DNA from: Billgrantia aerodenitrificans
GTDB lineage: Bacteria; Pseudomonadota; Gammaproteobacteria; Pseudomonadales; Halomonadaceae
Direction: 5' to 3'
Assembly: GCF_021404405.1 (NCBI RefSeq)
Contig: NZ_JABFTV010000006.1
Span: forward strand, 62,001-126,000
Length of the DNA: 64,000 nucleotides
The notes under the pieces: generated by a model
Told to the model about the DNA's origin: nothing
The model's input: only the letters and a program-made list of their open reading frames with translations
Databases searched by the model: none
Part shown: piece after piece, positions 44,352 to 55,200 of the stretch
Position numbering within the stretch: position 1 is the first letter of the stretch
Layout of the letters: every line of letters begins with the position of its first letter
Program-made: the position numbers and the translations under genes

Positions 44352-45528
44352 GCACGGGGCGTCCGGCCAGCCGAGACAGCATGACGTTGCCGAACAGCGA
44401 GGCCACCAGCATGGTCAGCACCATGGGCCACAGGTTCTCGATCTCGAAGGCCCCCACCATCACCCCTGCCAGCGCCGCGGAACCGAACTTGGCCGCCCCC
44501 ATCAGCGCCGTGGCGGTGGCGCTCATGTGGCCGAAGTGATCCAGCAGCAATGCCATGGCATTGGGCGAAATCAGCCCGATCATGCCCGAATAGAGCATCA
44601 CCAGAGCCACGACCACCGGCAGCGAGGCCATCCCGGTCATTACAGCCATCACCAGGCCACTCGCCGCCAGCATCTGAATGGCGAGCCCCAGATAGAGATT
44701 CTGCAACGGCGTGCGGGACTTCAGCAGGTGGATGTTGAGCCGATTGGAAAGCGCGATGAAGATCACGTTGGCCCCCAGCACGAAGGGATAAGTGGCGGGC
44801 GACAGACCGAAGTGCTCCATATAGACGAAGGGCGACGCGGTGACGAAGGCGAACAGGCCACCGAACGAGGCCGACACCGCGCAGATGTAACCCAGCCCTT
44901 CCCGATGGCGTATCACACTGGCGTAGTTACGCAACACCTGGGGGAACGAAGCCACGGGGTGATTGGGGTCCCGCGTCTCGGGCAGCCTGGTGGACATCAG
45001 CCACAGCAGAAAGGCTGCGTAGCCCGCCAGGAAGACGAAGATCACGCGCCAGCCTGACAGATACAGCATGGCGCTACCGAATAGCGGCGCCACCAATGGC
45101 GCCAGCATCATGATCATGGCCATGGTGGAAATGACGCTGGCCGCCTGTCGTCCACTGAAGCAGTCGCGCACGATGGCCGCCGAGTTGACCACACAGGCCC
45201 CGCCTCCCAGCGCCTGCACGAAACGCCACGCCAGCAGCTCCGTCAACGAACCAACCGTGGCCAGCATCAGGCTGGCCAGCAGGAACACTACCAGCCCGGA
45301 CAGCAGCACCGGCTTGCGTCCCAGCCGGTCGGATACCGGCCCGAACAGCAGCTGGCCGATGGCGAAACCGGCCAGGAACACGCTGATGGAAAGCTCGGTA
45401 TGGTGAATGCTGGCCCCGATGCTGGCCGCCAGTACGCCCATGGCCGGCAGATAGGCATCGATGGCAAAGGGCGCCAGCGCGGTATTGATGGCAACCAGCA
45501 GGGAGACTCGTCCAGGCGTCAGGGTCAA
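44344..45528 (-). CDS. Bcr/CflA family drug efflux MFS transporter
   Basis: A 394-residue transporter with twelve predicted helices. FAIDAYLPAMGVLAASIGAS and FGPVSDRLGRKPVLLSGL match the DHA1 Bcr/CflA signature. The start is a TTG at 45528 with GGAG five bases upstream and no better nearby codon. E. coli Bcr exports bicyclomycin, sulfonamides and dipeptides; specificity here is not known. Confidence 0.9.
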   Translation of the reverse strand: MTLTPGRVSLLVAINTALAPFAIDAYLPAMGVLAASIGASIHHTELSISVFLAGFAIGQLLFGPVSDRLGRKPVLLSGLVVFLLASLMLATVGSLTELLAWRFVQALGGGACVVNSAAIVRDCFSGRQAASVISTMAMIMMLAPLVAPLFGSAMLYLSGWRVIFVFLAGYAAFLLWLMSTRLPETRDPNHPVASFPQVLRNYASVIRHREGLGYICAVSASFGGLFAFVTASPFVYMEHFGLSPATYPFVLGANVIFIALSNRLNIHLLKSRTPLQNLYLGLAIQMLAASGLVMAVMTGMASLPVVVALVMLYSGMIGLISPNAMALLLDHFGHMSATATALMGAAKFGSAALAGVMVGAFEIENLWPMVLTMLVASLFGNVMLSRLAGRPVHA

Positions 45529-45686
45529 GGCTGCTCCATATGCATGTCTGGTAAAAGATAGGTCGCTAATGATACTAGCATGCTTGGGGAAGATCGCCTC
45601 GAAACGAAGCCGCCTTTGTCATGAAATGCAATATTAGCGCTTTACCCTTTCCCTGAATTCGATCAGACGCCTTCAGGGAGCACCAA

Positions 45687-47360
45687 GTGACGCGCCTTCA
45701 GAACCTCTCCATCCGTCGAGCCAGCCTTGTCATGCTGGGCCTGGTAACCCTGCTGCTGCTGGCTTTCGCTTCGCTGACCTGGAAAGTGATGCAGCAGAGC
45801 CGGCTCGACCTTACCGCGCTCGAACGGATCAACGTAGAGCAGGCCTCGACGCTCAACCGCATGCATATCGCCAGCCTCGAGGGGCTCAATCGCATGGACC
45901 GCGCCCTGGAGCGACAGCTGCGCCCCTCCCTGGGTGACCCGTTGGCGGCTCTGCAAGCGATAGAAGCCGAACTCGAAGAAATGACGACTAGCCTTACTTC
46001 CTTCCTCGAAGCTACACGCTCTACGCCGCATGGCGCCTTGCGCGATACCCTCGACGCTGACGCCATGAGGCTGATCGAAACGATGCAGCAACAGCTCATG
46101 GCCATACGAGCAGGCGATCGCAGCGCCTACCGGCAGTTGACCCTGGAAGCCGTGGATAACAGCCAAGCCCTGACCGAGAGCGCGCGGCACTTCTATGCCT
46201 TGGCCGACCAACAGGGTGTGGCGCTGCTGCACCATGCGGAAGGTCAGGCCCAACTGTTCACCTGGCTGCTGACCTCCGGTCTCGCTCTGACCCTCGTCGT
46301 CCTGGTTCTCATGGCCTGGCTGGGTCAGCGCTGCGTTCTTACCCCGCTGCAGAACGTCGTGGTCCATTTCCGCACCATCGCCAAGGGCAACCTGACCGAG
46401 CCTGTCGTGGCCAGCGGCTTCAAGGAGATCAGTCAGCTCTTCCACGAACTTTCGGGCATGCAGCAATCGCTGGTAGAGACGGTTAGCCATCTGCATGGCA
46501 CCAGCCATCACGTCCTCGACAGCGCCGAGCGGTTGGCGCAGAGCAACCAGTCGCTTGCCGTACGTACTCGCCAGCAGGGCGCGGCCCTCGAAAAGACCGC
46601 CTCGCACCTGCGTGAGCTGACCGACAACGTGGCGAACAATGCCGAAAGCGCCAACCAGGTCAGAACACTGGCCAATACTGCTCTCGACAAGGCGCAGCAG
46701 GGAGAAGTCGTGATGCAGCGCTTCATCAGGACGATGGAAGAGATCCACGAGCACGCGACCCAAGTCAACGCGATCGTCGACCTGATCGACTCGATCGCTT
46801 TCCAGACCAACATCCTGGCGCTCAATGCATCGGTGGAGGCCGCCCGGGCCGGCGACCAGGGCCGTGGCTTCGGCGTCGTTGCCGGCGAGGTGCGCTCGCT
46901 GGCCTCTCGCAGTGCCGAGGCCGCCCACCGGATTCGCGACCTGCTCGGCGCCTCCCGCGACAGCACTCGGCGCGGTAACGAACTCTCGAGCCACGCCAAT
47001 CAGGGCATGACGGAGATCGTGCAGGCAATCGACGAAGTCAACCGACTGATGGCAGACATCGAACGCGCGTCACAGCAGCAGCATGACGGCATCGCGCAGC
47101 TCAACCAGGCCATGGACGACATGACCAGGGTCACCCAGGACAATCAGCAGTTGGTGGCTCACTCCAGCCAAAGTGCCCACGCACTGCGCGAGAAGGCCGA
47201 GCACATGCAGGCCCACGCCGGCCGCTTTCGCATCACTGCAGCCCAGGAAAGTCTGACAGAGTCCGAGCCTGTCCTTCATGCCGATGTCTGGCAGCCTCGT
47301 GTCATCGGTGCTCCACCCCACCTGCGGGGTACAGAAAGCAGCGTTGCCTTGCTAAAGTGA
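45687..47360 (+). CDS. Methyl-accepting chemotaxis protein
   Basis: A 557-residue chemoreceptor. TM1 is about residues 13-33, a four-helix-bundle type ligand domain spans about 34-190, TM2 about 190-212, then HAMP. The cytoplasmic hairpin tip has [24 protein letters not shown], here broken by its normal variation from E. coli Tar/Tsr. The ligand domain is not assignable. There is no C-terminal CheR-binding pentapeptide. The GTG at 45687 has CAGGGAG upstream. It is isolated from che genes and immediately precedes tal. Confidence 0.93.
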   Translation: MTRLQNLSIRRASLVMLGLVTLLLLAFASLTWKVMQQSRLDLTALERINVEQASTLNRMHIASLEGLNRMDRALERQLRPSLGDPLAALQAIEAELEEMTTSLTSFLEATRSTPHGALRDTLDADAMRLIETMQQQLMAIRAGDRSAYRQLTLEAVDNSQALTESARHFYALADQQGVALLHHAEGQAQLFTWLLTSGLALTLVVLVLMAWLGQRCVLTPLQNVVVHFRTIAKGNLTEPVVASGFKEISQLFHELSGMQQSLVETVSHLHGTSHHVLDSAERLAQSNQSLAVRTRQQGAALEKTASHLRELTDNVANNAESANQVRTLANTALDKAQQGEVVMQRFIRTMEEIHEHATQVNAIVDLIDSIAFQTNILALNASVEAARAGDQGRGFGVVAGEVRSLASRSAEAAHRIRDLLGASRDSTRRGNELSSHANQGMTEIVQAIDEVNRLMADIERASQQQHDGIAQLNQAMDDMTRVTQDNQQLVAHSSQSAHALREKAEHMQAHAGRFRITAAQESLTESEPVLHADVWQPRVIGAPPHLRGTESSVALLK

Positions 47361-47391
47361 CGTAAACCATCACGCCAACGAAGAGAGTTCC

Positions 47392-48330
47392 ATGGCCGAG
47401 GACCTGCTTACCCAACTCAAGACGATGAGTACCGTCGTGGCCGACACCGGCGATATCGAGGCTATCCAACGCTTCACGCCCACCGATGCGACCACCAATC
47501 CTTCCTTGATCCTGCAGGCAGCCCAGCATGAGGGCCGACGCGAGCGGCTGGCAGAGATCGCCCGGCAGGCCACCGACATCGACGATGCGCTGGATGCCGT
47601 GGCAGTGGAGATCGGCAGCGAGATCAGCGGTCTCGTGCCCGGCTACGTCTCCACCGAAGTCAGCGCACGACTATCCTTCGATACCGAGGCGACTCTGGCC
47701 CGCGCGCACTCGCTGATCGAACGTTACGACCGCCACGGCATCGGCCCTGAGCGCATCCTGATCAAGATCGCCTCGACCTGGGAGGGCATTCGCGCCGCCC
47801 GTCAGCTGGAGCGCGAGGGTATCCACTGCAATCTGACCCTGCTGTTCAGCTTCGCCCAGGCCCAGGCCTGCGCCGACGCCGGCGTAACACTGGTCTCGCC
47901 GTTCGTCGGCCGCATCCTCGACTGGAATCGCAACAAGTGGCCGGATGCCGACTTCAGCGGCGACAACGACCCCGGAGTGAAGTCGGTCAAGCGCATCTAC
48001 GAGCACTACAAGGGGCATGGCTACAAGACCATCGTGATGGGTGCCAGCTTCCGCAATACCGGTGAGATCCTGGCCCTTGCCGGCTGCGACCGCCTGACCA
48101 TCTCCCCTGCCCTGCTCAGCGAACTGGCAGAGAGCCAAGACCGGCTCGAGCGCCGCCTGACGCCGGTCGACGCCGAGACGTCGCCGCCCGAGCCTCAGGA
48201 CGAAGCCGAGTACCGCTGGGCGATGAACGAAGACGCCATGGCCACAGAGAAACTGGCCGAGGGGATTCGCAAGTTCGCCGACGATCAGCGCAAGTTGGAG
48301 AAACTGCTGGGAGAGCTGCGTCAGGGCTGA
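47392..48330 (+). CDS. tal: Transaldolase
   Basis: Transfers dihydroxyacetone units between sedoheptulose-7-phosphate and glyceraldehyde-3-phosphate in the pentose phosphate pathway. The 312-residue protein is of TalA/TalB type ([20 protein letters not shown] at the N-terminus). The Schiff-base Lys is in [13 protein letters not shown], and [16 protein letters not shown] and GRILDWNR are conserved. GAAGAGAG precedes the ATG. Confidence 0.97.
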   Translation: MAEDLLTQLKTMSTVVADTGDIEAIQRFTPTDATTNPSLILQAAQHEGRRERLAEIARQATDIDDALDAVAVEIGSEISGLVPGYVSTEVSARLSFDTEATLARAHSLIERYDRHGIGPERILIKIASTWEGIRAARQLEREGIHCNLTLLFSFAQAQACADAGVTLVSPFVGRILDWNRNKWPDADFSGDNDPGVKSVKRIYEHYKGHGYKTIVMGASFRNTGEILALAGCDRLTISPALLSELAESQDRLERRLTPVDAETSPPEPQDEAEYRWAMNEDAMATEKLAEGIRKFADDQRKLEKLLGELRQG

Positions 48331-48434
48331 GCAGCAGCCTGACGAGGATGGGTGCGGTTGGCATGGCAACGACGCCATGTCGGCCGCAAGCGGCTCCCTC
48401 TGGGGCTTGGCTCCTGTCTGGGTGGCCCCTGGGC

Positions 48435-48947
48435 TCAATCCTTGTGGGAGTGTGAGGTCTCCTGAGCCTCCAGCATTTCCACCAGCGGCTGGAACTCTTC
48501 CCGGTTGTGCTCGTTCATGCGCATCAGGATGCGGTGCGCTTCCAGGATACGCTGACGCATCTCTTCCATGTCGGCGGGTATTTCAGGCAGGTCGCACAGC
48601 TCACAGGTCTCGGTCAGCGGCGCTTTCACCATGGCGAAGAACTGGGCAAAGCCCATCACTTCGAGCATGCGCTGCACATCGGGGTTGTCCACCACGATGG
48701 TGGGCTTGTAGAGGATGTGATCCTTGACCGCCATGGCGACCTTGGCCAGGAAGCCCAGGGCGGTGGAGTCCACGTTGGTGGCCTCGCGCAGGTCGATTAT
48801 CAGCGACTGCAACCCAGGCGTTCGGGCCAGCTGCTGGGCCTGACTGTCGAGGGTCGCGCAGAGCGTCAAGCGTACGTCGCCGCACAGCTTGAGCACGAAG
48901 ACACCAGAGTCGAACGCCGCCTTGACGCGGCCTTCATTCGTGATCAT
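48435..48947 (-). CDS. STAS-domain anti-sigma factor antagonist (HsbA-like)
   Basis: A 170-residue protein. The STAS domain (about 1-105) has the phosphoacceptor-type segment DLREATNVDSTALGFLAKVA with a Ser after Asp. A C-terminal extension contains two Cys (ETCELCDLPE) and a helical tail. In Pseudomonas aeruginosa HsbA acts in partner switching with HsbR and FlgM, linking motility, c-di-GMP and biofilm. The adjacent PP2C gene overlaps it by 14 bases. The ATG at 48947 is preferred to the TTG at 48953. Confidence 0.85.
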   Translation of the reverse strand: MITNEGRVKAAFDSGVFVLKLCGDVRLTLCATLDSQAQQLARTPGLQSLIIDLREATNVDSTALGFLAKVAMAVKDHILYKPTIVVDNPDVQRMLEVMGFAQFFAMVKAPLTETCELCDLPEIPADMEEMRQRILEAHRILMRMNEHNREEFQPLVEMLEAQETSHSHKD

Positions 48948-50139
48948 TACCAAATCCGCTCAACATCATGATCGTCAGGTCATCGGGCAGTTCCTGTCCG
49001 CCGCCATCCCCTTCGGCATCGATGTCGCGGGGAGTGTCCAGCATCAGGCTGTCGCGAAGCCGCTCCAACGTCGCACAGTTCAAAACACGTTGCTCGAGTT
49101 CCCTGAGCCGCGTGTCGAGCGTTTCGCCCGGCAGGCACTCCAGTATTCCATCCGAACACAACCATAACCGGAAGTTCGACGGTAGCGTATACGTCAAACG
49201 TGGATACTCCACGTCGGGAAACAGGCCAACCGGCATACCTTCACCGGGCAGCTCGCTCACCGCCCCGTCGGCCACCAACAGCGGCTTCGGCAGCTGGGCG
49301 CCAAGCGAATAGTGAAGCTCGCGGGTCTGCCGGTCAATGACACCAACGAACAGGGTGGCGTGTTTGCCGATCCCGGTGTCCAACAATTCCCGGTTGAGCG
49401 ACGCCAGCCAACGCGCCGGCATCTCTGCCGGCTGGCCCGCCTCCCAGGCCGCCAACCAGCGGTTGAACAGATACTTGAGCAGCACGGTGACGAAGGCGGA
49501 AGAGGCACCGTGACCGGACACGTCGGCAAAATAGAAAAGAATGTGACGATCGTCCAGACGCTGGAAATCGAGAAAATCTCCCGACAGGTAGAGCGAGGGA
49601 ATCAGCCAGTAATCGCAGGTCACCCCTTCGATGGTCTGCGGGTGAGGCGGCAGCAGCTTGCGCTGAATGTGCCCACCGGCCTGCTGGTCGAGTCGCAGCA
49701 GTGCCAGGTGCGTCTCCAGGCTCTCGTTCAACTCTTCCAGATGCGCGTTGAGCTGGGCGAGTCGTTCGCGGTCATGCTTGCGCTGGTCCTCCAGCCGCCG
49801 CAGCTCGATCGCCTTGCGGATCATGCGCCGCAGCAGCTGCCCATGACGCATCGGCTCGACCACGTAATCCACCAACCCCACGTCGACGGCGGTCAGCAGA
49901 TCGGCATCGAGCCGCGAGTCGCTCACCACCACGGTGGGCAGGCGCTCCGTCAGGCTCGACCAAGCCAGACTGGGAATCGCCTGAGCATGGGCCACCACCA
50001 ACACCGTCTCCTTGGGCAGATCCTCGAGGCGCTCGGCGGCGAACACTGCCAGACCATCACGGGCGATGGTTTCCGCCAGCGCGTCGCGGTAGGCACCGGG
50101 CTCGTCGAGAACGCCAATCAACGGCTTGGGTAGATCCAT
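48934..50139 (-). CDS. PP2C-type serine phosphatase with degenerate receiver domain (HsbR-like)
   Basis: A 401-residue protein. Residues about 5-120 have the fold pattern of a response-regulator receiver, but the usual phosphoacceptor strand reads VLVVAHAQAI and the conserved Lys-Pro reads VVEPM, so phosphorylation is unlikely. A coiled coil follows (about 120-165), then a SpoIIE/PP2C phosphatase with metal-binding SGDFLDFQ, DVSGHGASSAF and SDGILE. It probably dephosphorylates the neighbouring STAS protein. The ATG at 50139 has GAGG 9 bases upstream. It lies 11 bases after mlaA. Confidence 0.88.
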   Translation of the reverse strand: MDLPKPLIGVLDEPGAYRDALAETIARDGLAVFAAERLEDLPKETVLVVAHAQAIPSLAWSSLTERLPTVVVSDSRLDADLLTAVDVGLVDYVVEPMRHGQLLRRMIRKAIELRRLEDQRKHDRERLAQLNAHLEELNESLETHLALLRLDQQAGGHIQRKLLPPHPQTIEGVTCDYWLIPSLYLSGDFLDFQRLDDRHILFYFADVSGHGASSAFVTVLLKYLFNRWLAAWEAGQPAEMPARWLASLNRELLDTGIGKHATLFVGVIDRQTRELHYSLGAQLPKPLLVADGAVSELPGEGMPVGLFPDVEYPRLTYTLPSNFRLWLCSDGILECLPGETLDTRLRELEQRVLNCATLERLRDSLMLDTPRDIDAEGDGGGQELPDDLTIMMLSGFGNDHE

Positions 50140-50150
50140 CGGCTCAGACC

Positions 50151-50969
50151 TCAATCGGCGAAGTCGGCATCGTCGCCCTCGGGTTCTTCGAAGGCGTCGT
50201 CGAAGGCATCATCGAAGTCGGCGTCATCGAAATCGAAGTCGAACTCATCGCTGGCGAAGGGATCGTCGCCCAACTCGCCGTCGCTGACTTCGAAGCGTCT
50301 ACGCTGCAGGTAAGCATCACGTATGAAGACATAGCGATCCCCCCGGATCAACTCTTCTTGATCGAGGAAGCCTGCGCGCACGTCGACGACACGCAGCGCG
50401 GTCAGGCCATAACGTACCTTGTCATCTTCCACGTAATAGAGCGGATAGGTCACCGTATCCAGCGGCAGGCCGGCGGTATCCCTTACCGTGCTGGGGCCAA
50501 GGAATGGCAGGACCAGATAGGGCCCTTCCGATACCCCCCAGACGCCCAGGGTCTGGCCGAAATCCTCGTCCTGTACGGTGATGCCCATGTGGGTGGCGAA
50601 GTCCCACAGACCGGCGATACCCACCGTGGAGTTGATCACGAAGCGCGAGGTAGCGAGACCGGCATTGGCCGGCTTGCCCTGCAGCAGGCTGTTGAGTGCG
50701 GTGCGGATCTCGCCGAGGTTGGAGAAGAAGTTGCCGACCCCGGTCTGCACCGGCTGAGGCGTGACGGTGCGATAGCCGCGCGCCACCGGCCGCAGTACAG
50801 CCCGGTCGACCGCCTCGTTGAAGGTGAAGACCCTGCGATTGAAGCCCTCCCAGGGGTCGTCGGGATGGCGATCCTCCACCGCCACCCGTCCGGCACAGCC
50901 CGCCAGCATGGCCAACAGCGACATGGCGACCAGGGCCCGGGTAAAAAAGCCGGTCTGCTTCACGACCAT
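50151..50969 (-). CDS. mlaA: Outer-membrane lipid asymmetry lipoprotein MlaA (VacJ)
   Basis: Removes misplaced phospholipids from the outer leaflet and passes them to MlaC. The 272-residue precursor has a lipobox LLAMLAGC, and DPWEGFNRRVFTFNEAVDR, SRFVINSTVGIAGLWD and YLVLPFLGPSTVRD are MlaA signatures. The last about 45 residues are extremely acidic (repeated Asp/Phe, such as DFDFDDADFDDAFDDAFEE), not seen in E. coli MlaA. The other mla genes are not in the window. Confidence 0.95.
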   Translation of the reverse strand: MVVKQTGFFTRALVAMSLLAMLAGCAGRVAVEDRHPDDPWEGFNRRVFTFNEAVDRAVLRPVARGYRTVTPQPVQTGVGNFFSNLGEIRTALNSLLQGKPANAGLATSRFVINSTVGIAGLWDFATHMGITVQDEDFGQTLGVWGVSEGPYLVLPFLGPSTVRDTAGLPLDTVTYPLYYVEDDKVRYGLTALRVVDVRAGFLDQEELIRGDRYVFIRDAYLQRRRFEVSDGELGDDPFASDEFDFDFDDADFDDAFDDAFEEPEGDDADFAD

Positions 50970-51006
50970 CGGCTACGTCTCCTCAAGGTTCTCGTAGAGG
51001 GGTGCG

Positions 51007-52128
51007 TCACAGCCGACGCACCACCACGCAGCCGGCACTGTACCCGGCGCCGAACGAGCAGACCACCCCTATGTCGCCCGAGGCCAGGTCGTCACGGTGC
51101 AGATGGAAGGCAATGATCGAACCGGCGGAGCTGGTATTGGCATAGCGATCGAGGATGATCGGCGCCTGCCCGGGTTCGGGATCGTGCCCCAGCACCCGCC
51201 GGGCGATCAGGTCGTTCATGTGGTGATTGGCCTGGTGCAGCCACAGGCGCGAGAGATCGCCACCGGTCAGGTCGAGGCTGGCCAGATGGTCGCTGATCAT
51301 GGCCGCCACCATGGGGCAGACCTCCTTGAACACCCGCCGCCCTTCCTGTACGAACAGCTTGTCGCTGGCCAGGGGGTCGCTGTCGGTGACCCGATTGAGG
51401 AAGCCGGCATTGTTGCGAATGGCATTGGAGAAGCGCGTGACCAGGCGGGTCCCGAGGATCTCGAAGCGGCGCTCGGCAGTGGCCAGTGCGGCGTTCTCCA
51501 GCACGATGGCGGTACAGGCATCGCCGAAGATGAAGTGGCTGTCGCGGTCGCGAAAGTTGAGGTGGGCCGAGCAGATCTCGGGATTGACCACCAGGGCACG
51601 CCGGACGTTGCCGCCGCGAATGGCACCTGCCGCCAGATCGATGGCAAAGGTCGCCGAGCTGCAGGCCACGTTCATGTCGAAGGCATGCCCGGTGGTGCCC
51701 AGGGCCGCCTGCAGTTCCACCGCCACCGCCGGATAGGGGCGCTCCAGGTTGGAACAGGCAACGATCACCATGTCGATGTCGCCGGCTTCGACGCCGGCGG
51801 CGGCGAGAGCCTGACGTGCGGCGACAAGCCCCATCTCGCACTGGATGGAGGGTTCGTCGTTGCTGCGCTGAGGCAGACGCGGGCGCATGCGTTCGGGGTC
51901 GAGAATGCCCTCGGCATCCAGCACGTAGCGGCTGTGGATCCCCGACGCCTTGACGATGAACTCGCTGCTCGAATATGCCAGCGGTTCGCGCTCGCCGGCC
52001 GCGATGGCGGCGGCATGGCGTTCGTTCTCGATATCCACCCAGGCATTGAACGAGGCGACCAGCGCATCGTTGTCGATGGCGTGCTCCGGCGTGAAGAGTC
52101 CCGTACCGGTAATCACGACGTCTGTCAT
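51007..52128 (-). CDS. Beta-ketoacyl-ACP synthase III family protein
   Basis: A 373-residue thiolase-fold condensing enzyme starting MTDVVITGTGLFTPEHAIDN. The Cys is in DMNVACSSATFAIDLA, the His in LWLHQANHHMNDL and the Asn in ANTSSAGS, so the Cys-His-Asn triad is complete. It is longer than FabH (about 317) and resembles the FabH-like enzymes that in P. aeruginosa divert octanoyl-CoA from beta-oxidation into fatty-acid synthesis. That role is inference. The ATG at 52128 was chosen from the family N-terminus. Confidence 0.88.
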   Translation of the reverse strand: MTDVVITGTGLFTPEHAIDNDALVASFNAWVDIENERHAAAIAAGEREPLAYSSSEFIVKASGIHSRYVLDAEGILDPERMRPRLPQRSNDEPSIQCEMGLVAARQALAAAGVEAGDIDMVIVACSNLERPYPAVAVELQAALGTTGHAFDMNVACSSATFAIDLAAGAIRGGNVRRALVVNPEICSAHLNFRDRDSHFIFGDACTAIVLENAALATAERRFEILGTRLVTRFSNAIRNNAGFLNRVTDSDPLASDKLFVQEGRRVFKEVCPMVAAMISDHLASLDLTGGDLSRLWLHQANHHMNDLIARRVLGHDPEPGQAPIILDRYANTSSAGSIIAFHLHRDDLASGDIGVVCSFGAGYSAGCVVVRRL

Positions 52129-52206
52129 CAGTCTCTCCCTCATGCGGCCTGTTGGCCGCTGGCTGACATCGGCGAACCAATGCCTCATGTCTCGTTTATC
52201 GGCGGG

Positions 52207-55200
52207 TCAGGCCCCACCTTGACCGTGTCCTGTCAGTTCCGTCCAGCGTCGCTCGAGGCGCTTGACGGATATCGGCATACGAGTGCCCAGCTGCTGGGCG
52301 AACAGCGAAACCCGCAGTTCCTCGATCCACCAGCCGAATTCCACCAGCTCGGGATCCTCGTGGCCACCGCGGCGCTGGCTCTCACGGCGCGCGGCCAGGC
52401 GCGCCTCGAAGTCCTGCACGTCCTGCATGTGCATCTGATCGCGCATGCGCTCGCGCGGGGCTTTCTCCAGGCGGATCAGGGCCGCCTCCATGTAGCGCGG
52501 ATACTCCTCGAGCCACTCTCCAGCTTCGCTCACGAAGCCGGGGTGTACCAACCGCTGCATCTGCGCCTTCAAATCACTGTATACCAAGGCCAGGGCCAGG
52601 TTCAGGTTGCCCTTCAGCGCCTTGGTCACCGCCAGATGGCCTTCCAGCGCTCGCTTGAGGGTGGCGACCAGCGCTTCGGCCGTGGGCACCAACTCGGCAC
52701 GGGTCGCATCGAGGCGAGCGTCGAGCTCGGCATTGCTGCGCGGCAGCGGGGTCATGGCCATGCTGCGGGCGAACACCGCCTCGACCACGTCGTCGACCAG
52801 GACCCGCTTGCTGCCCACCTTGGTGAACAGCAAGGCGCAGGCATCGAGCCCCTTGAGCTGCTGGATGACACGCACCTGCTCGGGCAGGCGGGTCATGGCC
52901 AGCCGCACCACGCCGCGGCGATGAGCCTGCTCGGCCTTGCCGGGATGATCGAACAGCTCGATGCGGAAGGCGTCTCCTTCCGGCACCAGCGCCGGATACG
53001 CTTCGACCCGGATACCTGCCTGGGTGGTCACCCGCGACGCGGGCAGCGGAGTGTCGGACAACCCGGCGACATCCGGCGCGTCGCTGACTTCGGCCGCCAG
53101 CGCCCTGGCGCCCTCGCCCGCCGCGGCTTCGAAGCGCCGCTCGAGCTCGCGCGCGTCACGGCCCTGGCCAAGCACCTTGCCTTCATGATTCACGACACGC
53201 ACGTTCATGATCAGGTGGGGCTCGAGCTGGTCGTAGCGCCAATCGTCGGGGTGTACGCGCACCCCGGTGCGGCGGCGCAGAAACTCCCCCAGCGCCTCGC
53301 TGAGCGGCACGTCGTCGGGCGTGAGCGTCTCCAGCGCCGCATCGACCCAGTCGGGAATCGGCACCACCTGGCGGCGGATCGCCTTGGGCAGCGACTTTAG
53401 CAGGGCGATGCACTTCTCCCGTAGCAGCCCCGGCACCAGCCATTCGAGCCGTGCCCGCGGCAGCTGCGGCAGCATCGCCGCCGGCACCGTCAGGGTCACA
53501 CCGTCGTCCGGCGCTCCCGGTTCGAAGCGGTAGGCAAGCGGATAGCGCACCCCAGCGAGCACCAGCTCATCGGGGTACTGGGCCTGGGTGACCTCCGCCG
53601 CTTCCCGGGCCAGCAGCGCGGCGCGATCGAACTTGAGGATGGCGGGATCCTTGGCCTCGGCCTTATTGCGCCACGCCTCGAAGCCCTTGCCGTTGGCGAT
53701 ATCCTCGGGGATGCGCTCGTCGTAGAAGGCGAACAGCGTCTCCTCGTCGACCAGAATGTCACGCTTGCGGGCGCGATCCTCCAGCTCTTCGACCTCTTCC
53801 ACCAGAGCGCGATTGTAGTCGAAGAATTCCCCCTTGGTGCGGAAATCCCCCTCCACCAGCGCCCGGCGGATGAACAGTTCGCGCGATTCGCGCGGGGCAA
53901 TCGGTCCGTAGTGCACGCTGCGGCCGCTGACGATGGGCAGGCCGAACAGGGTGACCTGCTCCTTGGCCACCACCTGGGCACGCTTCATTTCCCAGTGGGG
54001 CTCGCTGTGGCTGCGCTTGACCAGATGGCCGGCGACGGGCTCAATCCACTGCGGTTCGATCCTGGCCACCGTTCGCGCGAACAGTCGGGTGGTCTCCACC
54101 AGCTCGAAGGCCATCAGCCACTTGGGCGTTTTCTTGGCCAGCCCGGAGCCGGGGTGGATGACGAACTTGCGGTTGCGTGCCCCCAGGTATTCGCGGTTTT
54201 CGGTAAGCATGCCCAGATGTGAGAGCAGCCCCGGCAGCAGCGCCTTGTGCAGCTGCACGGCGTTCTGCCGGCGGGCCTGTTGTCGCGCCTGGTCGAGGGT
54301 CTCCCCTTCACCGGCGGGCTCGGGCGGCGGCGTGGGCGGAGGCACCTCGATCTCCATCTCGCGCAGCAGCTGACGCAGTTGGCGGAAGGTGTCGTGCCAC
54401 TCCCGCAGACGCAGGTAGTTGAGGTAGCGCTCCTTGCACCAGCGTCGCAGGCGGTTGCCCGAGAGCTCCTCGCGGGCCGCCTCGAAGCCCTGCCACAGGT
54501 TGAGCAGGGCCACGAAGTCGGAGTCCGGGTCGTGCCAGCGGCGATGGGCCTGATCGGCGGCCTCGCGCTTCTCCGCCGGGCGGTCGCGCGGGTCCTGCAC
54601 CGCCAGCGCCGAGACCACCACCAGCACGTCGCGCAGGCTGCCCTGTTCGGCGCCGGCCAGCACCATGCGCGCCAAGCGCGGGTCGATGGGCAGCCGGGCG
54701 AGCTTGCGCCCTATCGCCGTCAGACGGTTGTCTTCGTCCACCGCGCCCAGTTCGAACAGCAGGCGGAAGCCGTCAGTGATGAAGCGCGAATCGGGCGGAT
54801 CGACGAAGGGGAACTGCTCGATGTCGCCGAGTTTGAGCGACAGCATCGAGAGGATCACCGAGGCTAGGTTGGTACGCCGAATCTCGGGATCGGTGAATTC
54901 AGGACGGGAGAGGAAATCCTCCTCGTCGTAGAGGCGAATGCACACCCCCTCGGCCACGCGCCCGCAGCGCCCCTTGCGCTGGTCGGCGCTGGCCTGGCTG
55001 ACCGGCTCCACCGGCAGCCGCTGGATCTTGGAGCGATAGCTGTAGCGGCTGATGCGCACCAGCCCCGGATCGATCACGTAGCGGATGCCGGGCACCGTGA
55101 GCGAGGTCTCGGCAACGTTGGTGGCCAGCACGATACGCCGCCCTGCGTGAGGCGCGAACACGCGATTCTGCTCGGCGTTGGAGAGCCGCGCATAGAGCGG

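Noticed and set aside
48331-48434. A possible second copy of the hairpin-rich spacer, from shared GCAAGCGGCTCC
   Set aside because: Only about ten to twelve bases are shared and the rest does not align.
51097-53400. A 767-codon plus-strand open frame opposite the KAS III gene and hrpA
   Set aside because: It spans the boundary between two real minus-strand genes and has shadow-type composition.
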